Positions 24,927-34,074 are shown, counted from the first letter of the stretch. The stretch is 64,000 bases of DNA from CAYRQP01 sp964426545 (GCA_964426545.1 CAYRQP010000002.1:91110-155109); one strand, 5' to 3'. Translations and numbers: made by a program. The notes: generated from the letters alone by a model not told the origin.

Positions 24927-26687
24927 ATTTGCGATGGCTTTCGCGGCGCGCATACCATCGGCGATGGCTGTGATGACATCACCGGCTCCGGGTGTGATAT
25001 CCCCGCCGGCATAAATGTTGGCAACACCGGTGTACTGATGTTCATCAACCATGATTGTACCTCGTTGAATATCCATTTTCGCGGATATTTCTTCGGGGAG
25101 GAAACTCAGGTCAGAAGATTGTCCAATAGCAATGATAACCGTATCACAGTCGATTGTCGTTCTTTTGGCATCATCGAATACCGGATTGAACCTGCCTTCG
25201 CTGTCGAAGACTGAAACACATCTCCGGAACTCAATACCGCCAACCTTTCCGTCCTGTTCGATTATTCGCACCGGTCCCCGAGAAGTGTCGATTCCGATGC
25301 CTTCCTCTAAAGCTTCCTCGATCTCTTCAATATCAGCAGGCATCTCGCTTCGGGACTCGAGGCAGACAGCATGGACATTGGCAGCACCAAGGCGTACAAC
25401 AGTTCGGGCTGCATCCATTGCCACATTGCCGCCACCGATAACCACAATGTCCGGGGTTATTTCAGTATTGCCTTTTTCCGGTTCGGATGTGAGGAAATCC
25501 AGGGCATTTATTACACCGGGTAGTTCTACACCCGGTATATCTATGAGAGAACTGTCGGGGCGGCCTGCAGAAATGAACACTGCATGATATTCTGATGAGA
25601 ATGCAGTCAGATCTTCAGGAGTTATTTCAGTATTGTAATGGAAATTCACTCCGGCATCGCTGAAAACACCTATAGTCTTGCCGTAACCATCTAAAGGCAG
25701 CCTGTATTCCGGAATTGCCCGTTTCGCGATGCCGCCACCGGCTTCGTCCTTCTCGAAGATATGCGTCTCGAATCCCATTCTGCTCAGGTAATATCCGGCT
25801 GAAAGACCTGCCGGTCCGGCTCCTATAATTGCGACCTTTTTCCCGTTCGGCTCGAGAGGAATTTTATCGGTTGCCAGAACATCAGACAGAGATTCGAACT
25901 GCTCACAGGCAAAGCGTTTCAGCCAGCGGATTGCAATGGATTCACCCTGATGCCCCATGGCACATACGGATTCGCATTCCCTTGTGCAGACTTTTCCACA
26001 TACTTCAGGAAGCGGGTTGTTGTCGAAGAACAGGCTGACAGATTGCGAATAATCTCCTTCGGCAATTGCCCGGAGGTAATCAGGAATATGCATGTGTGCA
26101 GGGCACGCTGTAACACATAATCCGCACTGAATGCATCTCGAAGCTTCGGCTGCAGCCTGCTCTATCGAATATCCTTCGACAACTTCCATGAAGTTCTTTT
26201 TTCTCTCTTCAGGGGAGACTACGGGCATTTCTTCTCTCGGAGAACCTGCCCACTGCAGAAGATCATTATTCTGACAATAACCTTTTGCAGATTTATCCCA
26301 TGCTTTTCTGTCTTTGCCCGGTATATAAACACATGTATCAGCTTTAAAGGTTGCCCAACTGTATGTGTTGGACATAGAGAGGGAACCTGTCGAACAGACA
26401 TCTACGCAAAGGCTGCACCAGCAGCATCTGCCGTAATCAACGCGCGGTCTTAGTCCGGAATCGCCTTTCTCGGGAGTCGAGTTATCGGGATTCATCATCC
26501 CAATAGCCATGTTCTGGCATATCTCCTCACATCGACCGCATCCGATACATTTGTCTAAGTCATTCTTATGGAAGCCCCTGTACCTGCCAGCTCCCGGATT
26601 CTTCTTCTGTGGATACGGAATGGTATCTGCTTTCTTTGCAGCGCGGGACCAGGCAAGGAATGGAGAAATTATATCCGTGAATCTCAT
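24921..26687 (-). CDS. NuoI-like ferredoxin fused to GltD/NfnB-like NAD(P)H flavoprotein
   Basis: A 588-residue fusion ending the Mbx-like operon. Residues about 47-57 (CIGCGRCEEIC) and 88-98 (CCWCSLCVDVC) are two [4Fe-4S] sites of a NuoI/MbhN-type ferredoxin. Residues 185-195 (CIQCGLCVTAC) and 230-242 (C-x2-C-x3-C-x4-C-like) are the clusters of the glutamate-synthase small-subunit family. The FAD motif VAIIGAGPAGLSAGYYL is at about 285-301 and the NAD(P) motif VVIGGGNVAMDAARTVVRLG near 415. No glutamate synthase large subunit is nearby. The position suggests it is the soluble NAD(P)H/ferredoxin module feeding the membrane complex, replacing NuoEFG; this is inference. It starts 2 bases after nuoD. 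Its stop lies in a REP. Confidence 0.85.
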   Translation of the reverse strand: MRFTDIISPFLAWSRAAKKADTIPYPQKKNPGAGRYRGFHKNDLDKCIGCGRCEEICQNMAIGMMNPDNSTPEKGDSGLRPRVDYGRCCWCSLCVDVCSTGSLSMSNTYSWATFKADTCVYIPGKDRKAWDKSAKGYCQNNDLLQWAGSPREEMPVVSPEERKKNFMEVVEGYSIEQAAAEASRCIQCGLCVTACPAHMHIPDYLRAIAEGDYSQSVSLFFDNNPLPEVCGKVCTRECESVCAMGHQGESIAIRWLKRFACEQFESLSDVLATDKIPLEPNGKKVAIIGAGPAGLSAGYYLSRMGFETHIFEKDEAGGGIAKRAIPEYRLPLDGYGKTIGVFSDAGVNFHYNTEITPEDLTAFSSEYHAVFISAGRPDSSLIDIPGVELPGVINALDFLTSEPEKGNTEITPDIVVIGGGNVAMDAARTVVRLGAANVHAVCLESRSEMPADIEEIEEALEEGIGIDTSRGPVRIIEQDGKVGGIEFRRCVSVFDSEGRFNPVFDDAKRTTIDCDTVIIAIGQSSDLSFLPEEISAKMDIQRGTIMVDEHQYTGVANIYAGGDITPGAGDVITAIADGMRAAKAIANN

Positions 26688-26689
26688 GA

Positions 26690-27808
26690 TTACCTCTCTA
26701 TCTCAGGGGGACAGGTTGTCAGGCTTACCATGATATTGGAGACATCAGCAATGTTCGCACCGACAAGCATACGCTCTAAGAGAGTTATGGCATGAATGAA
26801 TGACGGACCTCTTACATGAACTCTTCTTGGCTTCAGTCCACCGTCGCTGACGACATAGTATCCATACTCACCTCTTGCCGACTCGACTCTTGTATAAACT
26901 TCCCCTGCAGGAATCTTCCATTCCGTCAGGTTGGGAAGGGGAGCCGCAACTGTGCCATCGGGCATGAAATCGAGTATCTGTCGGATAAGACTGATACTGA
27001 GGTCTATTTCCCGGCGACGTACTTTTGCTCTCGAATAGATGTCACATCCGTTTTCGGTCACGACATCGAACCTCAGTTCTTCATAAACTTCATAGGGGCT
27101 GTTCTTTCTAACATCGCGGATAGAACCGCTTCCGCGGGCTATGGGACCAACAAGGCCGAGTTCATCTACCCATTCGGGTTTAACAACTCCGACACCAACG
27201 GTTCTGTCCTTGAAAACAGAATTGTTGAGTATAAGTCTCTCCATTTCGGGAAGGCGTTCTTCTATTATTTCGAGTGCAACCAGTATTCGGGTTTCAAAGC
27301 CTTCCGGAAGATCTCGTCTGACACCGCCGGGGATAATGTACATATGATAGATGCGGGCGCCGCTCAGTTCTTCGAAGAGGTCGAGAATGAAGTCCCTGAA
27401 AGTAATTCCCCACATTGCACCTGTACCGAGTCCAATTGTTCCCGCCTGTCCGCCGAATGCCATTAGATTGACAGCAAGCCGGGCAAGTTCGAGAACAAGT
27501 GTACGAATCCACTTTGCCCGTACAGGTACTTCTATTCCCGTTAGTTTTTCGACAGCCAGGGCATAACACTCTTCATTGATATCCGGTTCAGGAACGCAGA
27601 TTCTGCTGACGAGGGGGAAGTTCTGAATCCAGAGTCTGCGCTCCATCAGTTTCTCGAAACCGCGGTGAAGATAGCCTACATGAGTGATTGCTTTTGTTAT
27701 CTCATCACCATCGAACCACATTTCTATACTCATATTTCCCGTTACACCGGGATGCTGAGGTCCAAAATAGAGATGTGTAGTTTTCAACGGGTCTGTAGCA
27801 TTACTCAT
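26690..27808 (-). CDS. nuoD: NuoD/MbxL-like 49-kDa subunit without a complete NiFe site
   Basis: A 372-residue homologue of the complex I 49-kDa/[NiFe]-hydrogenase large subunit. Conserved blocks are FGPQHPGVTGNMSIEM, VGYLHRGFEK, YALAVEKLTGIEVPVRAKWIR and GEYGYYVVSDGG. Group 4 hydrogenases carry CxxC near both ends. Here the N-terminal site reads RICVPEP (Cys71, second Cys replaced by Glu) and the C-terminal site TTCPPEIER (Cys366 only). With two of four ligands it should not be a hydrogenase. Two retained Cys recall the archaeal Mbx/MBS sulfur-reducing or ferredoxin-linked complexes. It would transmit redox energy to the membrane arm. Overlaps nuoC by 8 bases. Confidence 0.88.
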   Translation of the reverse strand: MSNATDPLKTTHLYFGPQHPGVTGNMSIEMWFDGDEITKAITHVGYLHRGFEKLMERRLWIQNFPLVSRICVPEPDINEECYALAVEKLTGIEVPVRAKWIRTLVLELARLAVNLMAFGGQAGTIGLGTGAMWGITFRDFILDLFEELSGARIYHMYIIPGGVRRDLPEGFETRILVALEIIEERLPEMERLILNNSVFKDRTVGVGVVKPEWVDELGLVGPIARGSGSIRDVRKNSPYEVYEELRFDVVTENGCDIYSRAKVRRREIDLSISLIRQILDFMPDGTVAAPLPNLTEWKIPAGEVYTRVESARGEYGYYVVSDGGLKPRRVHVRGPSFIHAITLLERMLVGANIADVSNIMVSLTTCPPEIER

Positions 27809-28364
27809 TGTTTTTATCCTTCATTGGAACAGGGGTGTCCCACTCACCCGTACTATCTGCTATGTATTCTCTGGGGTCGATGTGTTCTCTTTCGCGTCTT
27901 TCCCCATAAGTCCGCAGTGAGTATTCGAGTGTGTCGAAATCCCGACGCAGAGGAGGAATATCCTTCCATCCTTCGAGAAGGAAATCTTCCTTTTGACGGG
28001 AGTTACCCGGAAAATCGATACCGTACATCTCGTGGAGTTCCCGCTCGAAAATGATGGCTGTTTCCCAAATATCTCCAAGAGTAGGGACAATGCAATTCTT
28101 ACGTGGAAATTCAGCAGAAAGAATAAAAATGTCCACTCCTGTTGCGTCTTCGAGTATCCATGTGAGTTGAAAAAGGTCATCTTCAATCCTGTCGACCACG
28201 GAAATCAACTGAAGCGTTCTCAATTCGTAAATCTGTTTTGCTGACAGAAGCATCTCGACCACATGAGATCGAGGTATACTGATATGAAGATAGTGGTCTT
28301 CTTTTCTGATGACATCGAAGTCGAAACTCAAATTGTCAGTAATTGAATGAAGCTTGTTTTCCAT
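27801..28364 (-). CDS. nuoC: NuoC/MbxK-like 30-kDa subunit
   Basis: About 187 residues. The family signature is FERELHEMYGIDFPGN followed by FLLEGWKDIPPLRRDF. It forms the peripheral connecting module with NuoD and NuoB. Two adjacent in-frame starts exist (28370 and 28364). The second is preferred because GGTAGG lies 6 bases before it, whereas it would touch the first. The gene begins just after the nuoB stop at 28372 and overlaps nuoD at the other end. Confidence 0.86.
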   Translation of the reverse strand: MENKLHSITDNLSFDFDVIRKEDHYLHISIPRSHVVEMLLSAKQIYELRTLQLISVVDRIEDDLFQLTWILEDATGVDIFILSAEFPRKNCIVPTLGDIWETAIIFERELHEMYGIDFPGNSRQKEDFLLEGWKDIPPLRRDFDTLEYSLRTYGERREREHIDPREYIADSTGEWDTPVPMKDKNNE

Positions 28365-28371
28365 ATTCATC

Positions 28372-28935
28372 CTACCAGTTGTAATCCGGGAGATCCCAGT
28401 CGCTGATTATCTTCTTCTGGTTTTCCCTGTAATAATCGAGATTTTCCTTATAGTGTATCCAGCCGGTTGCATCCCCGCTCTTTATTTTGCTTATAAGAAG
28501 TGAAAAACCGTCTATAATCGCTTCGGGGCGGGGCATACAGCCATTCACATATACATCCACAGGAAGGTATTTATCCAGAATGTTGAGTGTATTGTAGGAG
28601 TCGAAATACATCCCGCCGTTCATGGTGCAGGACCCGAGTGCGACTATGTATTTCGGATCCTGAATCTGTTCATAAACCCTGATAACTCTCTTGAGTGTCT
28701 TTACGGCAAGATAACCTGAAATGATGAGTACATCCGCTTGCCGGGGAGTTGGCCGCATTGCTATCCCGAATCTCTCCATATCGAATCTCGAAGTGTAAAG
28801 CGGACGAAGTTCAATGGCTCCGCAGCCGGTGCCGTAGGCGGTAACCCACAGGCTGTTGGCTCTTGCCATGTTATCTACCTTATCCCAGATTTTCTTTCTC
28901 ACATCCGGTTTATCGGGCACTTCATTGCAGTACAT
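28372..28935 (-). CDS. nuoB: NuoB/MbxJ-like subunit carrying the N2-type cluster
   Basis: A 187-residue homologue of the complex I subunit that holds cluster N2. Cys103 (LGSCTMNGGMY) and Cys133 (NGCMPRPEA) are at family positions. The N-terminal ligand region reads GTGCGAIELRP with a single Cys38. Complex I has a tandem Cys pair here and MBH-type hydrogenases have CxxC, so only three canonical ligands are visible. The fourth ligand may come from another residue or subunit. AGGAGGATT precedes the ATG at 28935. A 7-base gap separates it from nuoH. Confidence 0.87.
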   Translation of the reverse strand: MYCNEVPDKPDVRKKIWDKVDNMARANSLWVTAYGTGCGAIELRPLYTSRFDMERFGIAMRPTPRQADVLIISGYLAVKTLKRVIRVYEQIQDPKYIVALGSCTMNGGMYFDSYNTLNILDKYLPVDVYVNGCMPRPEAIIDGFSLLISKIKSGDATGWIHYKENLDYYRENQKKIISDWDLPDYNW

Positions 28936-28942
28936 AATCCTC

Positions 28943-29845
28943 CTACAAGAGTATTCTTAGTAAATCGACAAGTACGAGTGCCGTCGGGACGAACCACAAA
29001 AACCTGATGCTTTGTTCGGTTCTGAATCTTGGAAATACGGCACTCACGAAAATCGGGTACATGTAAAGCAGAAAAGTCTTCAGAAGCAGACTGATCCAGC
29101 TCGAAGCACCGCCAAAAAAGAGATTGACGAAAATCAGAAGTTTTGCCACCCCGAAAAGAGCCCTGCCGCTGAACATGAATGAAAGGAAACGACTGCTGTA
29201 TTCGGTGGGGGGACCTATCGGTATTTCCTGCGGCGCAAGCACAATACTGAACGGATATGCCATCTGCATCGGGAGTAACGTAATCATTGCAGCTGCAGTC
29301 GCGAAAGGATATCTGAACAGGTTCCAGTTTAGAATGCCGCCCTGTTGAGCAGCTACAATACCTTCGATGGAAAGGGTATTGAGTCCTGCTGCAAGCACAA
29401 GCACGACAGCGGAAAAAGAAAGTTCATAGGATGACATCTGAGCCAGTCCGCGACTGACTGCTATAACTGCATAAGGATGTCCTGAGTTACCTGCACCCAT
29501 AGCCATCCCGAGGCATCCGAAGAACATGAAATAAACCACAAGCAGAAGGTCGCCTGAAAAAGACATATTCACAATGACTGTATTACCGACTACAAGCGGA
29601 ACAAGGAGCAGCACACCTATGCCCCCGGCAATTCTGAACATTGGTGCAAGCCAGAACATGGTGCCGTGATGGATTGAAGATTGTTTCCGGAAAAGTTTCC
29701 ACATATCGATGTAGTTCTGTATAATTCTCGGTCCCATTCTTCCGTGTATGCGTGCGACCAGTACTCTCGATGTCCCCCCGAGAAAAAGTCCCCATGCAAG
29801 AGCTCCTATTGAAGTAATCACTATTGAGACAATAAGATGCAGCAT
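28943..29845 (-). CDS. nuoH: NuoH/MbxM-like membrane subunit
   Basis: A 300-residue protein with about eight helices. The key loops are VARIHGRMGPRIIQNYIDMWKLF (subunit 1 signature ARxxxRxGPR) and YPFSIVLAPQEIPIGPPTEYSSRFLSFMF (carrying the acidic residues of the E-channel/quinone-type loop). It joins the peripheral redox module to the antiporter-like subunits. The start overlaps the antiporter stop (TGATG). Length is typical for the Mbh/Mbx group. Confidence 0.88.
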   Translation of the reverse strand: MLHLIVSIVITSIGALAWGLFLGGTSRVLVARIHGRMGPRIIQNYIDMWKLFRKQSSIHHGTMFWLAPMFRIAGGIGVLLLVPLVVGNTVIVNMSFSGDLLLVVYFMFFGCLGMAMGAGNSGHPYAVIAVSRGLAQMSSYELSFSAVVLVLAAGLNTLSIEGIVAAQQGGILNWNLFRYPFATAAAMITLLPMQMAYPFSIVLAPQEIPIGPPTEYSSRFLSFMFSGRALFGVAKLLIFVNLFFGGASSWISLLLKTFLLYMYPIFVSAVFPRFRTEQSIRFLWFVPTALVLVDLLRILL

Positions 29846-32775
29846 CAGAACCCCCCTCTCATCCAGAGAATGAAGATAATTAGGAAGAGGAGAGAGTGAG
29901 CGAGGTAGGTACGCACGTCACCTGTGAATAAAGCCCGCACAGCATCGCCCAGAGAGTAAACAATAGCGGTAATCCCCCCGAATATCTTACCGGCATGTAT
30001 ACGCGGTAGAAAAGACAAAGCCCTTCGATAGGGTTTGAAGAAGTTACCGGCATAATGAACCTCTTCTGCAGAGGGGGGGAGTTCTCCTGCAAAACCAATG
30101 TCCAGTTGCTTCACATACTTTGGTCTCCTGCCTGTGATCCAGTAGAAGACAAAAGCAAATCCAAAAAGTCCCATGACCATCATGCCGACAGCCCATGCAT
30201 CCCAGATTCCAATCGCAGTCGTGACAAGTGTTCCTTCAATCAAAGGAGATGCACCTGTGATCCCCGGAAGATTATGTATTCCCGGTGATATGTAATTCAG
30301 GAAAAGGTCGGGTCTGAAACTCAGAATCATCAGAATAGCGATAAGTATCCCCTGCGGGATAAGAAGAGTAAGTGGAACTTCTTTTATCTTTGAGTTTACA
30401 GTCGAAAGTTGTCCGAGGAATACAGCATGCAATAATCTGAATGCATATAGGAATGCTATGACCGATGCGAACATTGCAATGAGTGCAACCGGAAGCCATC
30501 CCGCTTCGATTAGGCCGTTATAGAGAAGCCATTTGCCGCCGAAGCCTGCAAGCGGCGGGACTCCGGAAAAGGAAATCACGGCGATGAGTGTGAATGTGAA
30601 TGTCAAAGGCATTTTCCGCACCAGTCCACCCAGGTGGTTGTAATCAGAGGTTCCTGTCCGCCAGATAACACCTGCTGCTCCTAAAAAGAGAATGGACTTG
30701 AAAAGAAAATGATGGAATGTGTGATAGATTGCTGCTGTCCAGCCCAGAACGCTGGCGAGTCCGATGCCTGCGAGGATATAACCAATCTGTGAAACACTTG
30801 CATAAGCAAGGACTTTCTTGTAATCAGAGGAAAGTGCAGCCATGACAGCCATGCCAAGAGCGGTAAGCGCTCCGAGGTATGCAAGAATCTGTCCGATAGG
30901 GAGAGAAACGGCTCCAGCTCCAATAAACGCAGCTGTAAGAAGGAATACCGCTGCTTTGGATGATGTCCCGGCAAGAAAAGCAGACATGGTTGCCGGAGCG
31001 GTTGAATACGCTCTTACACTCCAGAGATGTGCTCCCATCTGCCCTAACTTGAACAGAACTGCAATACTCACTAGAATAAGCGGTATGCCCTGTGCAATAA
31101 AACCGGTGCCGGAGATTATTACTGCAGCAAGAAGCAGAAAACCGGATGCTGCCGCAAACACGGAGAACCAGAATGTACCTGCGGTGGGTTTCCTGCCGCA
31201 ACTAACAGCAATAACGGCTGCGAAGGCTGAAATCTCCCACAGGATGTAGAATGTAATTCCATTGCCTGCCAGGGGGAGAATGGTAAGAACACCGCCTGAC
31301 AGAAGCATCCACAGCCAGTAGTTCCGTTCACCTTCTCTTCTGTTGAATGCCCCCGGAAGAGCAAGTAGCGTCCCCAGTCCGAAGATAGACATAAACACCA
31401 TTCTCAGTGTGGGTAGTTCGAACAAGGCACCAGAAAGGTTTATGTCTTTCCAATACAGTGATGAAAGCCATGCAGCTCCGGCAGCAAGAAAGACGGAAGC
31501 AGCAGAAGACAATAGACTCTTGCCTAACAACACCCCTGATGTGCGACGCGACCAAAGGCGCAGAAGATAAACTGATTCCAGGAATAACCCGGCTACAACC
31601 ATACCAAACATCAGCGGAGAATAATCCGCGAGAATTCGAAGAAACCTGAACTTAGCCCAGAAAACAGGGAATGGAGGAATACCGATAATCACAAGAATCG
31701 GAAGAAGTAGCATAATCCCGGAGACATTTTTCCATGGACTTTTGCTTCTTGCTTCGCCAAGCATGAATACACTGAACTTGGAAAGTGCGGCGAATGTCAT
31801 GAGAACAAGGGTAAGTTGAAGATAACTGTTTCCGGAAGTTATTCCGGCAAGGATAAGGAGAACCGAAGCGTATGCAGCAGTGGAGTATCCCATGATTCGG
31901 CCGGGTGCAGATGCTCTCAATCCTGCCAGTTGCCCCAGAAGAAGTCCACCCGCACCTATCCATGCAAGGATATCTGGGTCGACAGGGAGTCTAGTTAATA
32001 TTCCTGCAGACCACATCAGCACAGCAAGACTCCATGTGCCACTGTAAACCCCGGCGATGCAGGGGCTTGCACCTTCGTAAAAATCGAGTCCCCATCCGGA
32101 AAGGGGAAATGCCTTTATTTCAGTCACTATGACTGTAAGCATCAGGGCGGATACGAGAAGTGCCGGAAAACCGCCGAGTCTTTCGAGCACTTCTATCCTC
32201 AGTTCTCCCGTTGTCTTGTAAACTACGGCGACGGCAAGCAGGTAAAGTATGGTAACCAGCCCGGATACGAGAACCACTTTTACGGCAACTTCCCAACGTC
32301 GCCTGCATCTGCAGGCGGCAGTGAGCCCTATTGTAACAATGCTTCCGATTTCGAGAAACACGAAAGAGTTAAAAAGGTCGGTAGCAAATAGAAGCCCGAG
32401 AGAAGCAGTGACGAGTGAGAGAAGAAGCGGTTGTGTTTTTGGATTATGACGCGACAGCCTTGCCATGCCCAGAATGGCGACAGTATAAACAGCAATTGCA
32501 ACAATGGTCATTCCTGCCGTAACTTCGAGATTGATGCTGAGCGGCGGAGCACCGACACCAGTCTTCAATATTGCGGATCGAGCTAAATCGGTAAAACTCC
32601 ATGCCTGAAGTTTTAGAGAAAGAAATACTGTGCTACTAATTCCTCCTGCAAGGAATATCTGCGAAACAATTACGGAGTGACGGGGTCTATTCTTTACCAG
32701 CCAAACACTTACAAATGCACCGAGAAGGGGAAGAAACACTGCAAAGGCAATCAACAGAGAAGTATCGATTACCAT
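29845..32775 (-). CDS. Fused double Mrp/NuoL-N-type antiporter subunit
   Basis: A 976-residue polytopic protein made of two antiporter-like domains in one chain. Domain 1 (about 1-450) has FVFLEIGSIVTIGL with the conserved TM5 Glu and VTEIKAFPLSGWGLDFYEGA with the TM7 Lys. Domain 2 (about 460-830) has FYILWEISAFAAVI, LFKLGQMGAHLWSVRAYSTAPATMSAFLAGTSSKAAVF and TFHHFLFKSILFLGAAGV, with the Lys/His residues of the proton path. A C-terminal stretch (830-976) resembles the MrpA/NuoL tail helices. Relatives (MrpA and MrpD, MbxH and MbxH') are separate proteins of about 490 residues. It probably moves H+ or Na+ as the complex turns over. Start overlaps mnhC by 7 bases. Confidence 0.85.
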   Translation of the reverse strand: MVIDTSLLIAFAVFLPLLGAFVSVWLVKNRPRHSVIVSQIFLAGGISSTVFLSLKLQAWSFTDLARSAILKTGVGAPPLSINLEVTAGMTIVAIAVYTVAILGMARLSRHNPKTQPLLLSLVTASLGLLFATDLFNSFVFLEIGSIVTIGLTAACRCRRRWEVAVKVVLVSGLVTILYLLAVAVVYKTTGELRIEVLERLGGFPALLVSALMLTVIVTEIKAFPLSGWGLDFYEGASPCIAGVYSGTWSLAVLMWSAGILTRLPVDPDILAWIGAGGLLLGQLAGLRASAPGRIMGYSTAAYASVLLILAGITSGNSYLQLTLVLMTFAALSKFSVFMLGEARSKSPWKNVSGIMLLLPILVIIGIPPFPVFWAKFRFLRILADYSPLMFGMVVAGLFLESVYLLRLWSRRTSGVLLGKSLLSSAASVFLAAGAAWLSSLYWKDINLSGALFELPTLRMVFMSIFGLGTLLALPGAFNRREGERNYWLWMLLSGGVLTILPLAGNGITFYILWEISAFAAVIAVSCGRKPTAGTFWFSVFAAASGFLLLAAVIISGTGFIAQGIPLILVSIAVLFKLGQMGAHLWSVRAYSTAPATMSAFLAGTSSKAAVFLLTAAFIGAGAVSLPIGQILAYLGALTALGMAVMAALSSDYKKVLAYASVSQIGYILAGIGLASVLGWTAAIYHTFHHFLFKSILFLGAAGVIWRTGTSDYNHLGGLVRKMPLTFTFTLIAVISFSGVPPLAGFGGKWLLYNGLIEAGWLPVALIAMFASVIAFLYAFRLLHAVFLGQLSTVNSKIKEVPLTLLIPQGILIAILMILSFRPDLFLNYISPGIHNLPGITGASPLIEGTLVTTAIGIWDAWAVGMMVMGLFGFAFVFYWITGRRPKYVKQLDIGFAGELPPSAEEVHYAGNFFKPYRRALSFLPRIHAGKIFGGITAIVYSLGDAVRALFTGDVRTYLAHSLLFLIIFILWMRGGF

Positions 32776-33137
32776 TTCAGCTCTTTCATCCGCCGCACAT
32801 CAGCAGTACCTGTTTGCTTCGACGTAAGTACTGCCACGACAACAAAGAGAGCTGCGACGGCAACACCGATGACTATGGAAGTAAGAACCAGTGCTTGCGG
32901 GAGTGGATCTACCACTGTAGATGTAACTACGGCAGTTTCGACTGTCGAGTCGATTATGGGAGCTGCTCTTCCCGGAAGGAATCCGGTCCATACAAGAAGC
33001 AAGTTGATTCCCGTGTCCGCAAGAGTAAAGGCAAGAGCTGTCCTGAGTATATGTCTGCGGGTTAGTATTCCCCAGAGCCCTACAAGGATAAGCCCGGTTG
33101 CCGTACCCGCTATGGACCAGTAGAATATAGAAGTCAT
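32769..33137 (-). CDS. mnhC: MnhC/NuoK-like subunit
   Basis: A 122-residue three-helix membrane protein. The family motif is DPLPQALVLTSIVIGVAVAAL, carrying the conserved region of MrpC/NuoK; Asp and Glu residues of helices 1-2 (TLADTGINLLLVW) are in the expected places. It partners the antiporter subunits in the ion-translocating arm. Its start overlaps the previous gene by 4 bases (ATGA). Confidence 0.88.
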   Translation of the reverse strand: MTSIFYWSIAGTATGLILVGLWGILTRRHILRTALAFTLADTGINLLLVWTGFLPGRAAPIIDSTVETAVVTSTVVDPLPQALVLTSIVIGVAVAALFVVVAVLTSKQTGTADVRRMKELKW

Positions 33138-33823
33138 ATTTTTTCTCCCGTGTTGCGGAAGACTCTGAATACACCGGAAAATTCACTGGCTACCTTTGCA
33201 CCTATTGCCAGCGAAATGAATGGGATAAGTCCTGCGGATATGAGGTTGCCGGGCGTTCCAATACCGAGAAATGTGTTATTGAGAAACTGGCTGACAGACA
33301 ATACTCCCCAGAATCCGAGCAGACCGAATGTCAGTCCTGCAAGTGATTCCACTGCAGGAAGTCTTTCACTTCCGGATGGAACAGAACTGCTGCCGAGCAT
33401 TACCAGGAGGAATACCGATGCTATGACCGCTCCGCCGGGGAATCCACCTCCGGGAGAAATCTGACTGTGAGCAATGAGATAAACTGCAAACAGAATAATG
33501 GGTGCAGGGAGTATTTTTGCGGTAAGAGCGACTATCCTGCTTGGTTCAGATGGTTTGATGCCCACAGGGAAGAGTGTAAGAATGAGTACGACTGCCGTAG
33601 CAGCGCAGAAAAGCACGACAACTTCACCTAAAGTATCCAGCCCCCTGTAAGCTACTATCACAGCGGTGACGAGATTGGTGGCACCCGTGTCATTCACTCC
33701 GTTCGATGCATAGTATTCACCGGCATGCGACAAGTAACTGTTCATCTGCATGTCAGGAATGATGGATGCCGCAACTGCTCCAAGGACAAGGACAATGATA
33801 AGCCCGGTAAGAGTTCTTATCAT
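33134..33823 (-). CDS. MbhE-MbhF (MnhB) fusion subunit
   Basis: A 229-residue membrane protein joining two Mrp parts. Residues about 48-90 (NLVTAVIVAYRGLDTLGEVVVLFCAATAV) match MbhE/the C-terminal end of MrpA. Residues about 107-215 (FAVYLIAHSQISPGGGFPGGAVIASVFLLV) match MnhB/MbhF, with the diagnostic GGGFPGG. In Pyrococcus-type Mbh these are separate genes. It is coupled on both sides by ATGA overlaps. Confidence 0.83.
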   Translation of the reverse strand: MIRTLTGLIIVLVLGAVAASIIPDMQMNSYLSHAGEYYASNGVNDTGATNLVTAVIVAYRGLDTLGEVVVLFCAATAVVLILTLFPVGIKPSEPSRIVALTAKILPAPIILFAVYLIAHSQISPGGGFPGGAVIASVFLLVMLGSSSVPSGSERLPAVESLAGLTFGLLGFWGVLSVSQFLNNTFLGIGTPGNLISAGLIPFISLAIGAKVASEFSGVFRVFRNTGEKI

Positions 33824-34074
33824 TTCTCATCCTCCCCGATTTTCCCCCGTCCCCAGAGGAAGATCATCGTGGCAAGAACTGCACCGATGCTCGCTTCCGT
33901 AATGGCGACATCAGGAGCGTTCATCAAAAGGAAAAAGACGGATGCGGAAATGCTGACGAATCCGGTGATAATTATGGCAGAAAGAAGTTTCTTTACAAAA
34001 AGGACTGCAATCGCTGCTATAATCATCATGGTTCCGAGAGAAATGGCTATTGCTGTCATAAAAACAGGGGTCAT
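33820..34074 (-). CDS. MbhD-like subunit (MrpA C-terminal homologue)
   Basis: An 84-residue three-helix protein. MNAPDVAITEASIGAVLATMIFL is the signature of MbhD and the corresponding C-terminal part of MrpA. It is coupled to its neighbours by ATGA overlaps. Its presence as a separate gene is typical of Mbh/Mbx rather than of complex I. Confidence 0.85.
   Translation of the reverse strand: MTPVFMTAIAISLGTMMIIAAIAVLFVKKLLSAIIITGFVSISASVFFLLMNAPDVAITEASIGAVLATMIFLWGRGKIGEDEK

Noticed and set aside
24921..26687. Glutamate synthase small subunit (GltD) proper
   Set aside because: No large subunit nearby, extra NuoI-type ferredoxin at the N-terminus, and location at the end of the Mbx-like operon.
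26816..27466. 216-residue plus-strand open frame
   Set aside because: Antisense to nuoD with no recognisable motif or ribosome site.
26690..27808. Group 4 [NiFe] hydrogenase large subunit
   Set aside because: Only two of the four metal-binding Cys are present.
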